Shown in pieces: positions 7,839 through 17,493 of a stretch of DNA of 64,000 nt. The stretch is taken from the NCBI RefSeq assembly GCF_024213375.1, contig NZ_JANAVJ010000020.1, positions 19,843-83,842 of the forward strand, written 5' to 3'. The notes below the pieces were generated by a model, which ran no database searches, was not told where the DNA came from, and saw only the letters and a list, made by a program, of their open reading frames with translations. This stretch comes from Paenibacillus sp. MZ04-78.2 (lineage in GTDB: Bacteria; Bacillota; Bacilli; Paenibacillales; NBRC-103111). Positions within the stretch are counted from its first letter, which is position 1. Every line of letters begins with the position of its first letter. The position numbers and the translations under genes are program-made.

Positions 7839-9901
7839 AGAAACCTATCGGCATGGACGACTCAAGCAAGCACGACGGAAGCCAGCGCCGTCATTTTACA
7901 ACCCGGATCAACCTGTTCTTTTTCTTTACGTTTTTCCTGTTTTCCGTACTTATCGTGCGGCTGGCGATGCTGCAATTTGTCGAAGGCAAAGAGCTGGCGG
8001 CGAAAAAGGATAGGAGTAACAACGCCGATACGCCGATCCCTCCGATACGCGGCAATATTTTCGACCGCAAGAGTGCCCCGATCGCCTATACGACGTCGAC
8101 CCAGTCGCTTTATTTCCGCATCGAGCAGGACCAGCCCAAGGATCAAGTGGTCGCCTTGGCCAAGCGCTTGGCCGACATTTTCGCGCAGTACGGCAACAAG
8201 GACTTGAAGCAGCCGACCGCGGAGGAAATCATTAAGGCAATGGATGTCGGCTTCGATTTGAACCAGGACGATACGGCCAAAAAACCGAGCTATTACTCGG
8301 TGCCGAGGCGGATCAAGACCGATTTGACGCAAATGGAAATGGCGTTTATTTTGGAGCACCGCGACGAGCTGAAGTGGATTGAGATCATGGAGGAGAGCCT
8401 CCGCACATACGACCGCGAGAACACCATTGCGGTGCAGCTTGTCGGGTATATGCGGCCGTTCTCGACGGCGCGAGAAGCGAAGAACGGGCTTGAATTTTAT
8501 AAGGACAAAACAAAAACGGAAGAATACCTCGACCGGGAATACGTCGGCTATGACGGCATTGAATTGATGTACCAGGAAGAGCTGCGCGGCAAAAACGGCG
8601 TAAAGTCGTATCCGGTCAACGTCTTGCAGAAAATTATCGGCGATGCGGAAGCCCCTACGGTCACCCCGCCGGAGAAGGGGAACAACCTGTACCTGACGAT
8701 CGACAAAAACGTTCAGCTGGCCACCGAGCAGGCGATCACGGACCATCTGGTGACGTTGAAAAGCTCGGCTTATCGTTCCAATTCTTACTCGGCCAAAGGA
8801 GTCAACGCCGTCGCGGGCTATGCCGTGGCGATGGAGGTCGATACGGGCAAAGTCGTGGCGATGGCCAGTATGCCGGATTATGATCCGACCTTCTGGAGCA
8901 ATCCGTTCTCGGATGCCGATTACAAGCAGGTTCAGACGAAAATCAACAACGGCACGATTACGACAGCGTACCCGGACTATCCGGATGACGAGCAAAAATA
9001 TCATCCTACGTCCATCGTGTATATGGGCTCCGTCATTAAACCGCTCTCGGTGTTGATCGGGTTCAACGAAGGGTTGCTTACGCCCAATACGATTTACACC
9101 GATACCGGCGTATTTACCTATGGTAAAAACAACAGCTCCAGACATACGAATTCCGGCAGAGCCTCTTTTGGACCGATCAATGCCAGCGAGGCGCTTCGGG
9201 TCTCGTCTAACACGTTCATGTCAGCGTTGATCGGTAACGCACTGTACAATCGTACCCCTGGCAAAGCCGTAGAAATCTGGGACCAATATTTGGCTAAATT
9301 CGGCTTGGGCGTGCTTACCGGCAGCGGTCTGCCGCGGGAAAGCGCGGGAATCAGCGAGTACAAGACGAATACGAAAGAGACCGCTCAATCCCGGATGGTA
9401 TTCGCCTCCTGGGGACAGAACGAGAAGTACACGACGCTTCAATTGGCGCAGTATACCACAACGCTCGCGACCCGGGGCAAACGGCTTCAGCCGCTGCTTG
9501 TCGACCGGATCGAAACATACGACAAAGGCCAGATTGTCAAGAAGTTTGACCCGGTCGTGCTGGATCAGACCGATTTCCCGAAAGCTTACTGGGACTCCGT
9601 GATCAAAGGAATGCTGCAGGTCCGCACTCAAGGCTTTGACGATTTCCCATATCCAGTCGCCAGAAAAACAGGAACCTCCACGCAAAGAGTGGCCGGCGGC
9701 AAAGAAATCGACAACGCCGTGTTTATCGCCTTCGCGCCTGCGGAAAATCCGAAGCTTGCCGTCGCCGTCGTTGTGCCGGAAGGCGGATTCGGCGCCTACG
9801 GCGCCGGCCCGATCGCACGCAAAATGTTCGACGCTTATGATCAATATTACGGACTGGATGGGAAACCGAAAGGGCCTCCGACCGCAAACAAAACGCCATA
9901 A
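7835..9901 (+). CDS. Class B penicillin-binding protein (transpeptidase)
   Basis: A 688-residue peptidoglycan DD-transpeptidase. One membrane anchor (about residues 26-47) is followed by the PBP dimerisation region starting at IPPIRGNIFDR, then the penicillin-binding domain. The three active-site motifs are present: SVIK with the nucleophile S399, SSN at 457-459 and KTGT at 611-614. Size and domain order match elongation-type class B enzymes such as Bacillus PbpA/PbpH or PBP2. There is a non-conserved insertion between the first motif and the dimerisation region. It acts outside the membrane in side-wall synthesis. The start overlaps the stop of the small upstream frame; GGAAGGAGCC lies upstream. 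Confidence 0.9.
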   Translation: MKKPIGMDDSSKHDGSQRRHFTTRINLFFFFTFFLFSVLIVRLAMLQFVEGKELAAKKDRSNNADTPIPPIRGNIFDRKSAPIAYTTSTQSLYFRIEQDQPKDQVVALAKRLADIFAQYGNKDLKQPTAEEIIKAMDVGFDLNQDDTAKKPSYYSVPRRIKTDLTQMEMAFILEHRDELKWIEIMEESLRTYDRENTIAVQLVGYMRPFSTAREAKNGLEFYKDKTKTEEYLDREYVGYDGIELMYQEELRGKNGVKSYPVNVLQKIIGDAEAPTVTPPEKGNNLYLTIDKNVQLATEQAITDHLVTLKSSAYRSNSYSAKGVNAVAGYAVAMEVDTGKVVAMASMPDYDPTFWSNPFSDADYKQVQTKINNGTITTAYPDYPDDEQKYHPTSIVYMGSVIKPLSVLIGFNEGLLTPNTIYTDTGVFTYGKNNSSRHTNSGRASFGPINASEALRVSSNTFMSALIGNALYNRTPGKAVEIWDQYLAKFGLGVLTGSGLPRESAGISEYKTNTKETAQSRMVFASWGQNEKYTTLQLAQYTTTLATRGKRLQPLLVDRIETYDKGQIVKKFDPVVLDQTDFPKAYWDSVIKGMLQVRTQGFDDFPYPVARKTGTSTQRVAGGKEIDNAVFIAFAPAENPKLAVAVVVPEGGFGAYGAGPIARKMFDAYDQYYGLDGKPKGPPTANKTP

Positions 9902-9911
9902 CGAAATACCG

Positions 9912-9947
9912 GAAATCTCCTTGAACAGAGGGGATTTCTTTTTTTAT
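9912..9947 (+). terminator. Terminator of the PBP gene
   Basis: GAAATCTCC pairs with GGGGATTTC around a ten-base loop and is followed by TTTTTTTAT. It lies 10 bases after the PBP stop. Confidence 0.8.
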
Positions 9948-9957
9948 AAAAAAAATG

Positions 9958-9995
9958 TTGCACTAGGTAAACATATTTGTGTATTATAAACATAT
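9958..9995 (+). promoter_or_regulatory. Promoter of the metal ABC operon with a repeated TAAACATAT element
   Basis: TTGCAC (9958-9963) and TATTAT (9982-9987) are separated by 18 bases. TAAACATAT occurs at 9968-9976 in the spacer and again at 9987-9995 over the end of the -10. The 19-base period is close to two helical turns, as expected for an operator. A metalloregulator such as MntR or Zur is the natural candidate, but the sequence does not match their consensus clearly. Confidence 0.55.
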
Positions 9996-10057
9996 AGTCA
10001 TTAGGGAAATAAAAATGGATTAATACAACTTGCTAGTGAAGATGGGAGAGGACTACT

Positions 10058-11020
10058 TTGAAAAACGTAAAAACAAAACCGAGGCTATCGTCTTCGTTCA
10101 AGCGATTTATTATGACGATCATGTTCCTCGCACTTGCCGTATCGCTTGCCGCATGCGGAGCGGCTAAGGAGAATGCCGCTCCCGGTAAAGTGAAAATAAC
10201 GGCTACGATCGGGATGATCGCCGACATTGTCAAACAGGTCGGGGGGACGCACGTCGAGGTGACCGGATTGATGAAGGCGGGCGTCGACCCGCACTTATAC
10301 AAAGCATCGCAAGGAGATCTGAAAAAGCTGGATCGGGCGGAGATCATTTTCTATAACGGGCTTCATTTGGAAGGCAAAATGACCGACGTCTTCGAGAAAA
10401 TGGAAAAGTCCAAGCCTACGGTAGCCGTGACGAAAAACATTCCGGAGTCCAAGCTTCGCGGCATGGAGGACGGAAGCGGAGCGCATGATCCTCACGTATG
10501 GTTCGATGTCAAGCACTGGATCAGCGCTACCGAGACGGTGCGCGACGAACTCAGCAAGCACGATGCGGCAAATGCTGCCGATTACAAAAAAAACGCGGAG
10601 GCGTACATCAAGCAATTGGAGGAGCTGCATCAGTTCGCGAAGGAGCAGATGGCCTCGATTCCGGAAAAGCAGCGCGTACTTGTTACGGCGCATGACGCGT
10701 TCGGTTATTTCGGGGATGCCTACGGCATCAAAGTGATGGGGCTTCAGGGCATCAGCACCGCTTCGGAATACGGCTCCAAGGACGTCAGCGACCTGCGCGA
10801 CTTCCTCGTTGCGAACAAGATTAAGGCGGTTTTCGTTGAATCGAGCGTACCGAAAAAATCGATCGAGGCCGTTATTGAAGGGGCCAAGAAGCAAGGGCAC
10901 GAGATTCAAATCGGTGGCGAGCTGTTCTCCGACGCGATGGGGGAAGAAGGCACACCGGAAGGAAACTATATCGGCATGGTGAAGCATAACATTAATACGA
11001 TTGTTCAAGCGTTGAAATAA
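10058..11020 (+). CDS. mntA: Metal ABC transporter substrate-binding lipoprotein (Mn/Zn)
   Basis: A 320-residue TroA/ZnuA-family lipoprotein that captures Mn or Zn outside the membrane. The lipobox LAAC gives the lipidated cysteine C33. The metal ligands expected in this family are visible: H79 in VDPHLY, H146 in HDPHVWFD, a glutamate in FVESSVPKK and an aspartate in LFSDAMG. There is no long His-rich loop of the kind found in many ZnuA proteins, which leans towards manganese. The start is TTG 10058, five bases after GGGAGAGGA. It is the first gene of a four-gene operon in the order binding protein, ATPase, permease, permease, as in mntABCD/troABCD. Confidence 0.85.
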   Translation: MKNVKTKPRLSSSFKRFIMTIMFLALAVSLAACGAAKENAAPGKVKITATIGMIADIVKQVGGTHVEVTGLMKAGVDPHLYKASQGDLKKLDRAEIIFYNGLHLEGKMTDVFEKMEKSKPTVAVTKNIPESKLRGMEDGSGAHDPHVWFDVKHWISATETVRDELSKHDAANAADYKKNAEAYIKQLEELHQFAKEQMASIPEKQRVLVTAHDAFGYFGDAYGIKVMGLQGISTASEYGSKDVSDLRDFLVANKIKAVFVESSVPKKSIEAVIEGAKKQGHEIQIGGELFSDAMGEEGTPEGNYIGMVKHNINTIVQALK

Positions 11021-11073
11021 CAGTTCTGGCGGAGAGAGCGAGAAGCGGATGAACGAAAAGGGGAGTGGAACCA

Positions 11074-11844
11074 ATGAAAGAACAGCGGATACCGTTATCT
11101 ATACTAGGGATGACCGTAGCTTACCAGAAAAAGCCCGTCCTTCGCGATATATCGCTTCAGGTGCCGGAAGGAACATTAATCGGCATCGTCGGGCCGAACG
11201 GCGCCGGCAAATCGACGCTGATCAAAGCGGCTCTCGGACTCATTCCCAGCGTAACCGGGGAAGTTTCGATCTACGGCAAGCCTTACGCCGAGCAGCGGAA
11301 GCTCATTGGCTACGTGCCGCAGCGGGAGTCCGTCGATTGGGATTTTCCGACAAGCGCGCTCGATGTGGTGATGATGGGACGATACGGTCATTTAGGCTGG
11401 TTTAAACGTCCGGGCGCCAAAGAGCGGGAGATTGCCATGGATTGCTTGTCTAAAGTAGGTATGGAAAACTTTGCCGACAGACAGATCAGCCAGCTTTCCG
11501 GCGGGCAGCAGCAGCGCGTGTTTTTGGCCCGGGCGCTGGCGCAGGATGCGAAGCTGTATTTTATGGACGAACCGTTCGTCGGCGTCGATGCGGCTACGGA
11601 GAAAGCGATCGTTACGCTGCTGGGCGAGCTCAGGGAGCAGGGCAAGACCGTTCTGGTCGTGCACCATGACCTCGCGACCGTGAAGCAATATTTCGATTGG
11701 GTCATCCTGCTGAATGTGGAGCTTCAAGGCATCGGACCTGTGGAAGACGTATTTACGAGGGACAATCTTCAACAAACCTACGGCGGGCGGCTGGCGTTCT
11801 TGGATCAGCAGCATGACGGCGCGCTCGTCGTGAATGCGAGGTGA
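11074..11844 (+). CDS. mntB: Metal ABC transporter ATP-binding protein
   Basis: A 256-residue ABC ATPase that powers the importer. Walker A is GPNGAGKST at about 40-48, the signature is LSGGQQQRV at about 141 and Walker B is LYFMDEP at about 161, with the switch histidine in VHHDL. The start at ATG 11074 has AGGGGAG eight bases upstream; a GTG at 11065 is less likely. The stop overlaps the region of the next gene's ribosome binding site, so the ATPase and permease are translated together. Confidence 0.9.
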   Translation: MKEQRIPLSILGMTVAYQKKPVLRDISLQVPEGTLIGIVGPNGAGKSTLIKAALGLIPSVTGEVSIYGKPYAEQRKLIGYVPQRESVDWDFPTSALDVVMMGRYGHLGWFKRPGAKEREIAMDCLSKVGMENFADRQISQLSGGQQQRVFLARALAQDAKLYFMDEPFVGVDAATEKAIVTLLGELREQGKTVLVVHHDLATVKQYFDWVILLNVELQGIGPVEDVFTRDNLQQTYGGRLAFLDQQHDGALVVNAR

Positions 11845-11849
11845 GCGGC

Positions 11850-12812
11850 ATGGCATGGCTGGAATTGTTCCGCGATCCGAACGCGCAGTGGATATTAATG
11901 GGAAGCATGCTGCTCGGACTAAGCAGCGGCGTGCTCGGAAGCTTCGCTTATTTGCGCAAGCAGAGCCTGATGGGCGACGCGCTTGCTCATGCGGCGCTGC
12001 CGGGCGTGTGCATCGCTTTTATGCTCACCGGCTCGAAATCGATCTTTTTCTTTTTGCTCGGCGCGATCGTCGCCGGTCTGGCGGCCACCTTCGGGATCGG
12101 CTATGTCACCCGCAACTCCCGGATCAAGCAGGATACGGCGCTTGGCATCGTATTGTCGGTATTTTTCGGACTTGGCATCGTGCTGCTGACCAAAATTCAG
12201 CATAGCGGCAGCGGCAACCAGAGCGGCCTCGACAAGTTCTTGTTCGGACAGGCCGCTTCCATGGTACTGTCGGATGTCATCACGATGGCGGTTGTGGCGC
12301 TGCTGCTGACGATGGTTTGCGCCTTGCTGTTCAAGGAGTTCAAGCTGCTCAGCTTCGACTCAGGGTTTGCGAAAGGGATCGGGCTCCCGGTCGCTTTTCT
12401 CGACCAATTCATGATGTTTTTGATCGTGGTGGCCGTGGTCGTCGGCATTCAGGCCGTAGGCGTCGTGCTGATGTCGGCGCTGCTCATTACACCGGCCGTC
12501 TCGGCCCGGTATTGGACCGAGAAGCTGGGCGTCATGGTGGCGCTCTCGGGCGTGTTCGGAGCGCTAAGCGGCTTCTTCGGCACACTGCTTAGCAGCATGG
12601 CGAATAATATGCCGACCGGACCGCTTACGGTGTTGGCCGCTACTCTTTTCTTCGTCGTGTCGGTGCTATTCGCGCCGCGCCGGGGGCTGCTGGCGAAATT
12701 GCTTGAGCGATTGGCTGTCAAACGCAGCGTGATGAGCGAGAGGGAGCTCCGGCCGCAACTGCACGGCCTCGGTCCGGCAGGCGAAAAGCTTCGGAAGGAG
12801 GGGCAGGCATGA
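11850..12812 (+). CDS. mntC: Metal ABC transporter permease 1
   Basis: A 320-residue membrane subunit of the ABC-3 (ZnuB/TroC) family with eight or nine helices. Conserved stretches include LMGDALAHAALPG near the N-terminus and GVVLMSALLITPA late in the protein. ATG 11850 is preferred because GAGGTGAG, which spans the stop of mntB, lies four bases upstream; a GTG at 11841 overlaps the mntB stop. The gene ends in ATGA shared with the next permease. Confidence 0.87.
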   Translation: MAWLELFRDPNAQWILMGSMLLGLSSGVLGSFAYLRKQSLMGDALAHAALPGVCIAFMLTGSKSIFFFLLGAIVAGLAATFGIGYVTRNSRIKQDTALGIVLSVFFGLGIVLLTKIQHSGSGNQSGLDKFLFGQAASMVLSDVITMAVVALLLTMVCALLFKEFKLLSFDSGFAKGIGLPVAFLDQFMMFLIVVAVVVGIQAVGVVLMSALLITPAVSARYWTEKLGVMVALSGVFGALSGFFGTLLSSMANNMPTGPLTVLAATLFFVVSVLFAPRRGLLAKLLERLAVKRSVMSERELRPQLHGLGPAGEKLRKEGQA

Positions 12813-13684
12813 ACGACTTTTGGATACTGCTGACGGCTTCGCTCGTAGCCGTCTCCTGCAGCCTGCTCGGCTGCTTTCTCGTTCTGCGGAAAATGGCGAT
12901 GATCGGGGATGCGATCAGCCACTCGGTGCTGCCGGGAATTGTGCTGGCGTTTCTGTTCAGCGGCTCGCGGGATTCGTTGTGGATGATGCTGGGAGCGTCA
13001 GTCATCGGCCTCGTGACCGTGTTTCTGATCCAATGGTTTCATCAGAACGGGGTTCAATCCGACGCCTCCATCGGCGTCGTGTTTACCGCCTTGTTCGCCG
13101 TAGGGGTCGTCTTGGTGAGTCTCTTTACGCGGCAGGTGGACTTGGACTTGGATTGCGTGCTGTACGGGGAAATTATTCATGTGCCGTGGGAAACCGTGGA
13201 GTGGAACGGGATCGATATCGGTCCGAAAGCGGTCTGGGGACTCGGCATCGTGCTGACGCTCAGCGCTTTGATCATCGGGCTGTTCTACAAGCAATTCAAA
13301 ATATGCGCGTTCGATCCGGCCATGGCTGCCGCGGTAGGCATTCCGGTCGCGCTGTTCCATTACCTGCTGATGGGACTGGTCTCCATGACAACGGTAGCTT
13401 CGTTCGAAAGCGTAGGCGCCATTCTGGTCGTCGGTATGCTGGTCGTGCCGGCCGCCACAGCGTACTTGCTTACGGAAAAGCTCAGCCGCATGATCTTCTA
13501 CAGCATGGGAGTCGGCGTACTGAGCGCCGTGCTCGGCTACTTCACCGCTGCGGTGCTGGACGCTTCGATCGCCGGCTGCATGATCGTCGTTGCGGGCGTG
13601 CTGTTCATTCTGGCGCTGCTGTTCTCGCCGACGCATGGCGTCGTCTGGCGCAAATTCAGACGGAAGCAGGCCGCTGTCGTATAA
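12809..13684 (+). CDS. mntD: Metal ABC transporter permease 2
   Basis: A 291-residue second permease of the same ABC-3 family, homologous in layout to the upstream one: MIGDAISHSVLPG near the N-terminus and GAILVVGMLVVPAATA near residue 205. Its ATG overlaps the stop of mntC (ATGA), so the two are translated together. Two different permeases in one operon suggest a heterodimeric channel, as in mntCD or troCD. A strong hairpin just after the stop ends the operon. Confidence 0.87.
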   Translation: MNDFWILLTASLVAVSCSLLGCFLVLRKMAMIGDAISHSVLPGIVLAFLFSGSRDSLWMMLGASVIGLVTVFLIQWFHQNGVQSDASIGVVFTALFAVGVVLVSLFTRQVDLDLDCVLYGEIIHVPWETVEWNGIDIGPKAVWGLGIVLTLSALIIGLFYKQFKICAFDPAMAAAVGIPVALFHYLLMGLVSMTTVASFESVGAILVVGMLVVPAATAYLLTEKLSRMIFYSMGVGVLSAVLGYFTAAVLDASIAGCMIVVAGVLFILALLFSPTHGVVWRKFRRKQAAVV

Positions 13685-13690
13685 TTGGGA

Positions 13691-13720
13691 AAGCCCGGGC
13701 TCACTGGAGCCCGGCTTTTT
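13691..13720 (+). terminator. Terminator of the metal ABC operon
   Basis: AGCCCGGGCTC pairs with GAGCCCGGCT (one bulged C) and is followed by TTTTT. The right arm overlaps the last codons of the convergent isomerase gene. Confidence 0.85.
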
Positions 13721-14549
13721 CGTATACGCGCTTAAATGCCTGCTGCGATCGCGCCGCCAACGCTTCGGCGGTTTCCGCCGGCGGCAGCGGCGTCAAAATC
13801 TCCTGCGCCACGACGCCGGTATAGCCGATGCGTTGCAGCCCTTGCAGGAACGCCGTCAGGTCGATGACGCCCTCGCCCGGATACAGCCGGTCGTTGTCCA
13901 ACACCTCGGCGACTGAAACGTCCTTGGCATCGTTGATATGGACATGAACGATCTGATCGGCGCGCAGCTTGGCGATATCGGCGGCCGTGCCTCCCGTCGT
14001 ATGCCAATGGTAGGCGTCGAACAACAGGCCGACATTGCTTTTGCCGATCGTATCGATCCACTCCAGCATGCTGTCCGCATCCCATAAAAAGGGATGCTTC
14101 CATCGCGTGCGCAGATGATGCGGCCCGACGAATTCCAGTCCGAGCCGGATGCCGTACGCCTCCAAAATGTCCGCGCAAAGGCGCAGCCGCCGGGTCGCGA
14201 CAGCCATGAAGCGCGCAGCGTTCTCGTCCGTCGACGGCAGCACGTGCGTGCAGCAGGCGGTTACGCCGAGCTTGCTTGCCGCCGCCGCTTCTGCGGCGAG
14301 CTGGGGCAAGCCGTCCCGGAACGCCTCCTCGGTTTGCCGCCATTCTGCGGCGAGTCCAGTCGCGCCAATGCGCACTTGCTTCTCCTGCAAAAAGTCTCTC
14401 GCCTGCTCCAAGCCTGCCGCTGCGATCCATGCCTCCAGCTCTTGGCCGTGCGCGTCGACCGCGCCAAATCCGAAGCGGGAGGCGAGCTCCGCAAACTCGC
14501 GGATCGTCCCGGCCTCGCCGATGCCTGCTCTGGTCAATCCCTTGATCAT
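13701..14549 (-). CDS. Sugar phosphate isomerase/epimerase-like TIM barrel
   Basis: A 282-residue AP-endonuclease-2-type TIM barrel. The metal-binding residues of this family are present in order: E in GLEFVGPHH, D and H in LFDAYHWH, H in HVHINDAKD and E in PGEG...AQEIL. Related enzymes isomerise or epimerise ketoses and inositol derivatives (IolE, IolI, tagatose epimerase); which substrate applies is unknown. ATG 14549 is chosen for AAGGAGAGGAC upstream. It is monocistronic and divergent from asnB; its 3' end carries part of the metal operon terminator. Confidence 0.8.
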   Translation of the reverse strand: MIKGLTRAGIGEAGTIREFAELASRFGFGAVDAHGQELEAWIAAAGLEQARDFLQEKQVRIGATGLAAEWRQTEEAFRDGLPQLAAEAAAASKLGVTACCTHVLPSTDENAARFMAVATRRLRLCADILEAYGIRLGLEFVGPHHLRTRWKHPFLWDADSMLEWIDTIGKSNVGLLFDAYHWHTTGGTAADIAKLRADQIVHVHINDAKDVSVAEVLDNDRLYPGEGVIDLTAFLQGLQRIGYTGVVAQEILTPLPPAETAEALAARSQQAFKRVYEKAGLQ

Positions 14550-14726
14550 CCGTTCGTCCTCTCCTTCCATAAGGTCTATCCGCCCACATCATAAACCGCC
14601 GCTCCGCAGGCTGTCTACTCGGAAAAAGCGACATAATTTTCAGGAAACCTACCATTTCCTGAAACCCGTACGAATATGGTATACTGTTATATCGGACTAT
14701 TTTTTAGCGTTTGAGGAGGAAAAATA

Positions 14727-16601
14727 ATGTGCGGGATCACCGGCGTCATGTATTTTGAAGACCGCGAGCCTTCCCCGTCCATACTGAAGAGCATGACCGA
14801 CTGTATCGTGCATCGGGGACCGGACGATTTTGGATTTTGGAGTGAGAACCGCATCGGACTCGGCTTCCGCCGCTTGTCCATCATCGATTTGCAGGAAGGC
14901 CATCAGCCGCTCGCCAACGAAGACGAAACGGTATGGATTGCGTTCAACGGCGAGATTTATAACTATAAATATTTGCGCAATACGCTTCAGGCGAAAGGAC
15001 ATCAATTCAAAACTCATTCGGACACCGAAGTGATCGTCCACCTGTACGAAGAGTACGGGGAAGAGTGCGTGAAGCAGCTTCGCGGGATGTTCGGGTTCGT
15101 CATCTGGGATCGCAGGAAAAAGCAGCTGTTCGGCGCGCGGGACCATTTCGGCATCAAGCCGTTCTACTATTACCACGACGGCAGCCAATTCCTGTTCGGC
15201 TCGGAAATCAAAAGCATTCTGGCCGCCGGAGTCGCCCGGACGATTCATACGGAAAGCCTGTTGAACTACTTGACGTTCCAATACGTGCCGGAGCCGACGA
15301 CGATGTTTCAAGGCATACATAAGCTGCCGCCGGGACATACCGTTACCGTATCGTATGACGGCGGACTGTCGGTCAAGCAATACTGGGATGCGATGCTGGA
15401 GCCGGAGGAGCGGCCGTTTGACGAATGCGTCGAGCGCATCCGCGAGGCGCTCAAGGATTCGGTCGTTCACCATATGCAGAGCGACGTGGAGCGGGGCTGC
15501 TTCCTATCCAGCGGCATCGACTCGACGGCGATCGCGGCGCATATGCGCCAGGTCGAATCGATCCGCACGTTCTCCGTCGGCTTCGAGGGGGCCAACAACG
15601 AGACCGTCATCGCGCGTCAAACCGCACAGGCGCTGGGCACCGAGCATTACGATAAAGTTATTACGAAGGAAGATTACTTCGGCACCTTAGCCAAAGCCGC
15701 CTGGCATCAGGACGAGCCGGTGGCCGACCCTTCGGCGATTGCACTGTATCATGTGGCGCAGCTTGCGAGCGAGCACGTGACGGTCGTACTGTCCGGCGAA
15801 GGAGCGGACGAACTGTTCGGCGGGTACCGCATCTACCACGAGCCGCAGTCGCTCGCGCCGATCGAGCGGCTGCCGCACGGCGTGAAGCGGCTGCTGCACG
15901 CGCTGGCCCGGCTGCTGCCGAACGGCATCTATGGCCGCAATTACGTGCTGCGCGGCACGACGCCGCTGGAGCAGCGGTTTCTCGGCAACGCCAAAATTTT
16001 CACCGAAGACATGAAGGCCGAGATCGTGCGTGCGGACCGCGAGCTGTTGAGCCGGTACCGCAATCCGTTCGACATCGCCAAAACGTTTTACGATAAAAGC
16101 AAGCATCTGGACCCGGTGTCCCGGATGCAGTATATCGACATGAACTTGTGGATGCCGGGCGACATTCTGATGAAGGCGGACAAAATGACGATGGCACATT
16201 CCATCGAGCTGCGCGTGCCGTTCCTCGATGTGGAGGTGTACGAGGTGGCGCGCCGGATTCCGGCCAAGTACCGGATTGCGGAAGGCACGACCAAATACGT
16301 GTTCCGCAAAGCGATGGAAGGCATGATCCCGGACTTTATTCTGAATCGGCCGAAGCTCGGGTTTCCGGTGCCGATGCGCGAGTGGCTGAAGGGTCCGCAA
16401 GGAAACGTCGTGATGGAGCAGATCGCGGCAAGCGGCATCGACAATTACATCCGGATGGACACGGTAAGGGCGATGCTCGGAAATCATCAGAGCGGCAAGG
16501 GCGATTACGCCCGGCGCATTTGGACGATCTATATGTTCGCGCTTTGGCATGCGGCCTACATGGAGGAGCTGCCGGCCCGAACGCTCGCGCACGCTCAATA
16601 A
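14727..16601 (+). CDS. asnB: Asparagine synthase (glutamine-hydrolysing)
   Basis: A 624-residue two-domain enzyme making asparagine from aspartate, glutamine and ATP. The N-terminal class II glutaminase domain begins MCGITGV with the nucleophile C2 and contains HRGPDD and FNGEIYN. The C-terminal synthetase domain carries the pyrophosphate loop as FLSSGIDST and later SGEGADELFGGY. Length is close to Bacillus AsnB/AsnO. GAGGAGG precedes the ATG. In Bacillus the related AsnO acts at sporulation, but regulation cannot be judged here; no T-box is visible in the short upstream region. Confidence 0.92.
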   Translation: MCGITGVMYFEDREPSPSILKSMTDCIVHRGPDDFGFWSENRIGLGFRRLSIIDLQEGHQPLANEDETVWIAFNGEIYNYKYLRNTLQAKGHQFKTHSDTEVIVHLYEEYGEECVKQLRGMFGFVIWDRRKKQLFGARDHFGIKPFYYYHDGSQFLFGSEIKSILAAGVARTIHTESLLNYLTFQYVPEPTTMFQGIHKLPPGHTVTVSYDGGLSVKQYWDAMLEPEERPFDECVERIREALKDSVVHHMQSDVERGCFLSSGIDSTAIAAHMRQVESIRTFSVGFEGANNETVIARQTAQALGTEHYDKVITKEDYFGTLAKAAWHQDEPVADPSAIALYHVAQLASEHVTVVLSGEGADELFGGYRIYHEPQSLAPIERLPHGVKRLLHALARLLPNGIYGRNYVLRGTTPLEQRFLGNAKIFTEDMKAEIVRADRELLSRYRNPFDIAKTFYDKSKHLDPVSRMQYIDMNLWMPGDILMKADKMTMAHSIELRVPFLDVEVYEVARRIPAKYRIAEGTTKYVFRKAMEGMIPDFILNRPKLGFPVPMREWLKGPQGNVVMEQIAASGIDNYIRMDTVRAMLGNHQSGKGDYARRIWTIYMFALWHAAYMEELPARTLAHAQ

Positions 16602-16688
16602 GCGAAGGTCCGCAGAGGAGCGAGTGCGGCCGCAGACCGCGGCAGGTACGTTACTTCAAGGAACGGACGAAAAGGGAGAGAAGCGAAC

Positions 16689-17432
16689 ATGAGTCGATTC
16701 AAAATGGTAGCGTTGGATCTGGATGGCACATTGCTGACGGAAGAAAAGACGATCTCGGAGGAGAACCGCGCGGCTATTCTGGCGGCGCAGGATGCCGGAG
16801 TAACGGTCGTCTTTTCGACCGGGCGGGGGATTCAGAACTGTCTGTCTTATGCGGAGGAGCTCGGCCTGAAGTCGCCGCTCGTCACGGTGAACGGCAGCGA
16901 AGTATGGAAAGCGCCGGGCGAACTGCTTGAGCGTCATACGTTGGACACGGAGCTGATCCGCCGCATGCATGCGCTCGCAGTCCATTACGATACTTGGTTT
17001 TGGGCTTATGGCGTCGAGGAAATCTACAACAAAGAGCACTGGTTGCCCGAAGCGGAAATTGATGCGCAGCAGTGGCTGAAGTTTGGCTATTATATCGAAA
17101 ACGAAGAAAGCCTCGCGGCCATCCGCCGGGAATTGGAATCGTGGGATAAGCTGGAAATTACGAATTCTCATCCGTTCAATATCGAGGTGAATCCGAAAGG
17201 CATCAGCAAGGCCAGCGGATTGAGACAAGTATGCGCGCTGCTGGGAATCGAGATGTCGCAGGTGATCGCCATGGGCGACAGCTTGAACGATGCGGCTATG
17301 ATCCGCGAAGCGGGGCTCGGTGTGGCGATGGGGAACGCGCAGGAGGAAGTCAAGCGGCTGGCCGATGCGGTGACCGGGACGAACGAAGAACACGGTGTCG
17401 CTCAGATAATCAGAGAGTTTGCGCTGAAATAG
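16689..17432 (+). CDS. Cof-type HAD-IIB phosphatase
   Basis: A 247-residue haloacid dehalogenase-superfamily phosphatase. Motif I is DLDGTLL with nucleophile D10 and acid/base D12, motif II is the serine/threonine in FSTGR, motif III is the lysine in NPKGISKASG, and motif IV is MGDSLNDAAM. The cap between motifs II and III is the type IIB cap. Such enzymes hydrolyse sugar phosphates, nucleotides or flavin intermediates with broad specificity. AAAGGGAGAG precedes ATG 16689. It lies 87 bases after asnB on the same strand and may be cotranscribed. Confidence 0.85.
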   Translation: MSRFKMVALDLDGTLLTEEKTISEENRAAILAAQDAGVTVVFSTGRGIQNCLSYAEELGLKSPLVTVNGSEVWKAPGELLERHTLDTELIRRMHALAVHYDTWFWAYGVEEIYNKEHWLPEAEIDAQQWLKFGYYIENEESLAAIRRELESWDKLEITNSHPFNIEVNPKGISKASGLRQVCALLGIEMSQVIAMGDSLNDAAMIREAGLGVAMGNAQEEVKRLADAVTGTNEEHGVAQIIREFALK

Positions 17433-17493
17433 CGGATCGGATCGGGCCATCCGGCAAGTTACGCATAGCAACTGAAAAGGGAGGCATCCATCT

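Noticed and set aside
13590..13916. Plus-strand frame across the end of the metal ABC operon
   Set aside because: It crosses the terminator and overlaps two certain genes in other frames.
14570..14727. Possible T-box for asparagine upstream of asnB
   Set aside because: The intergenic space is too short and lacks the AGGGTGGNACCGCG antiterminator motif.
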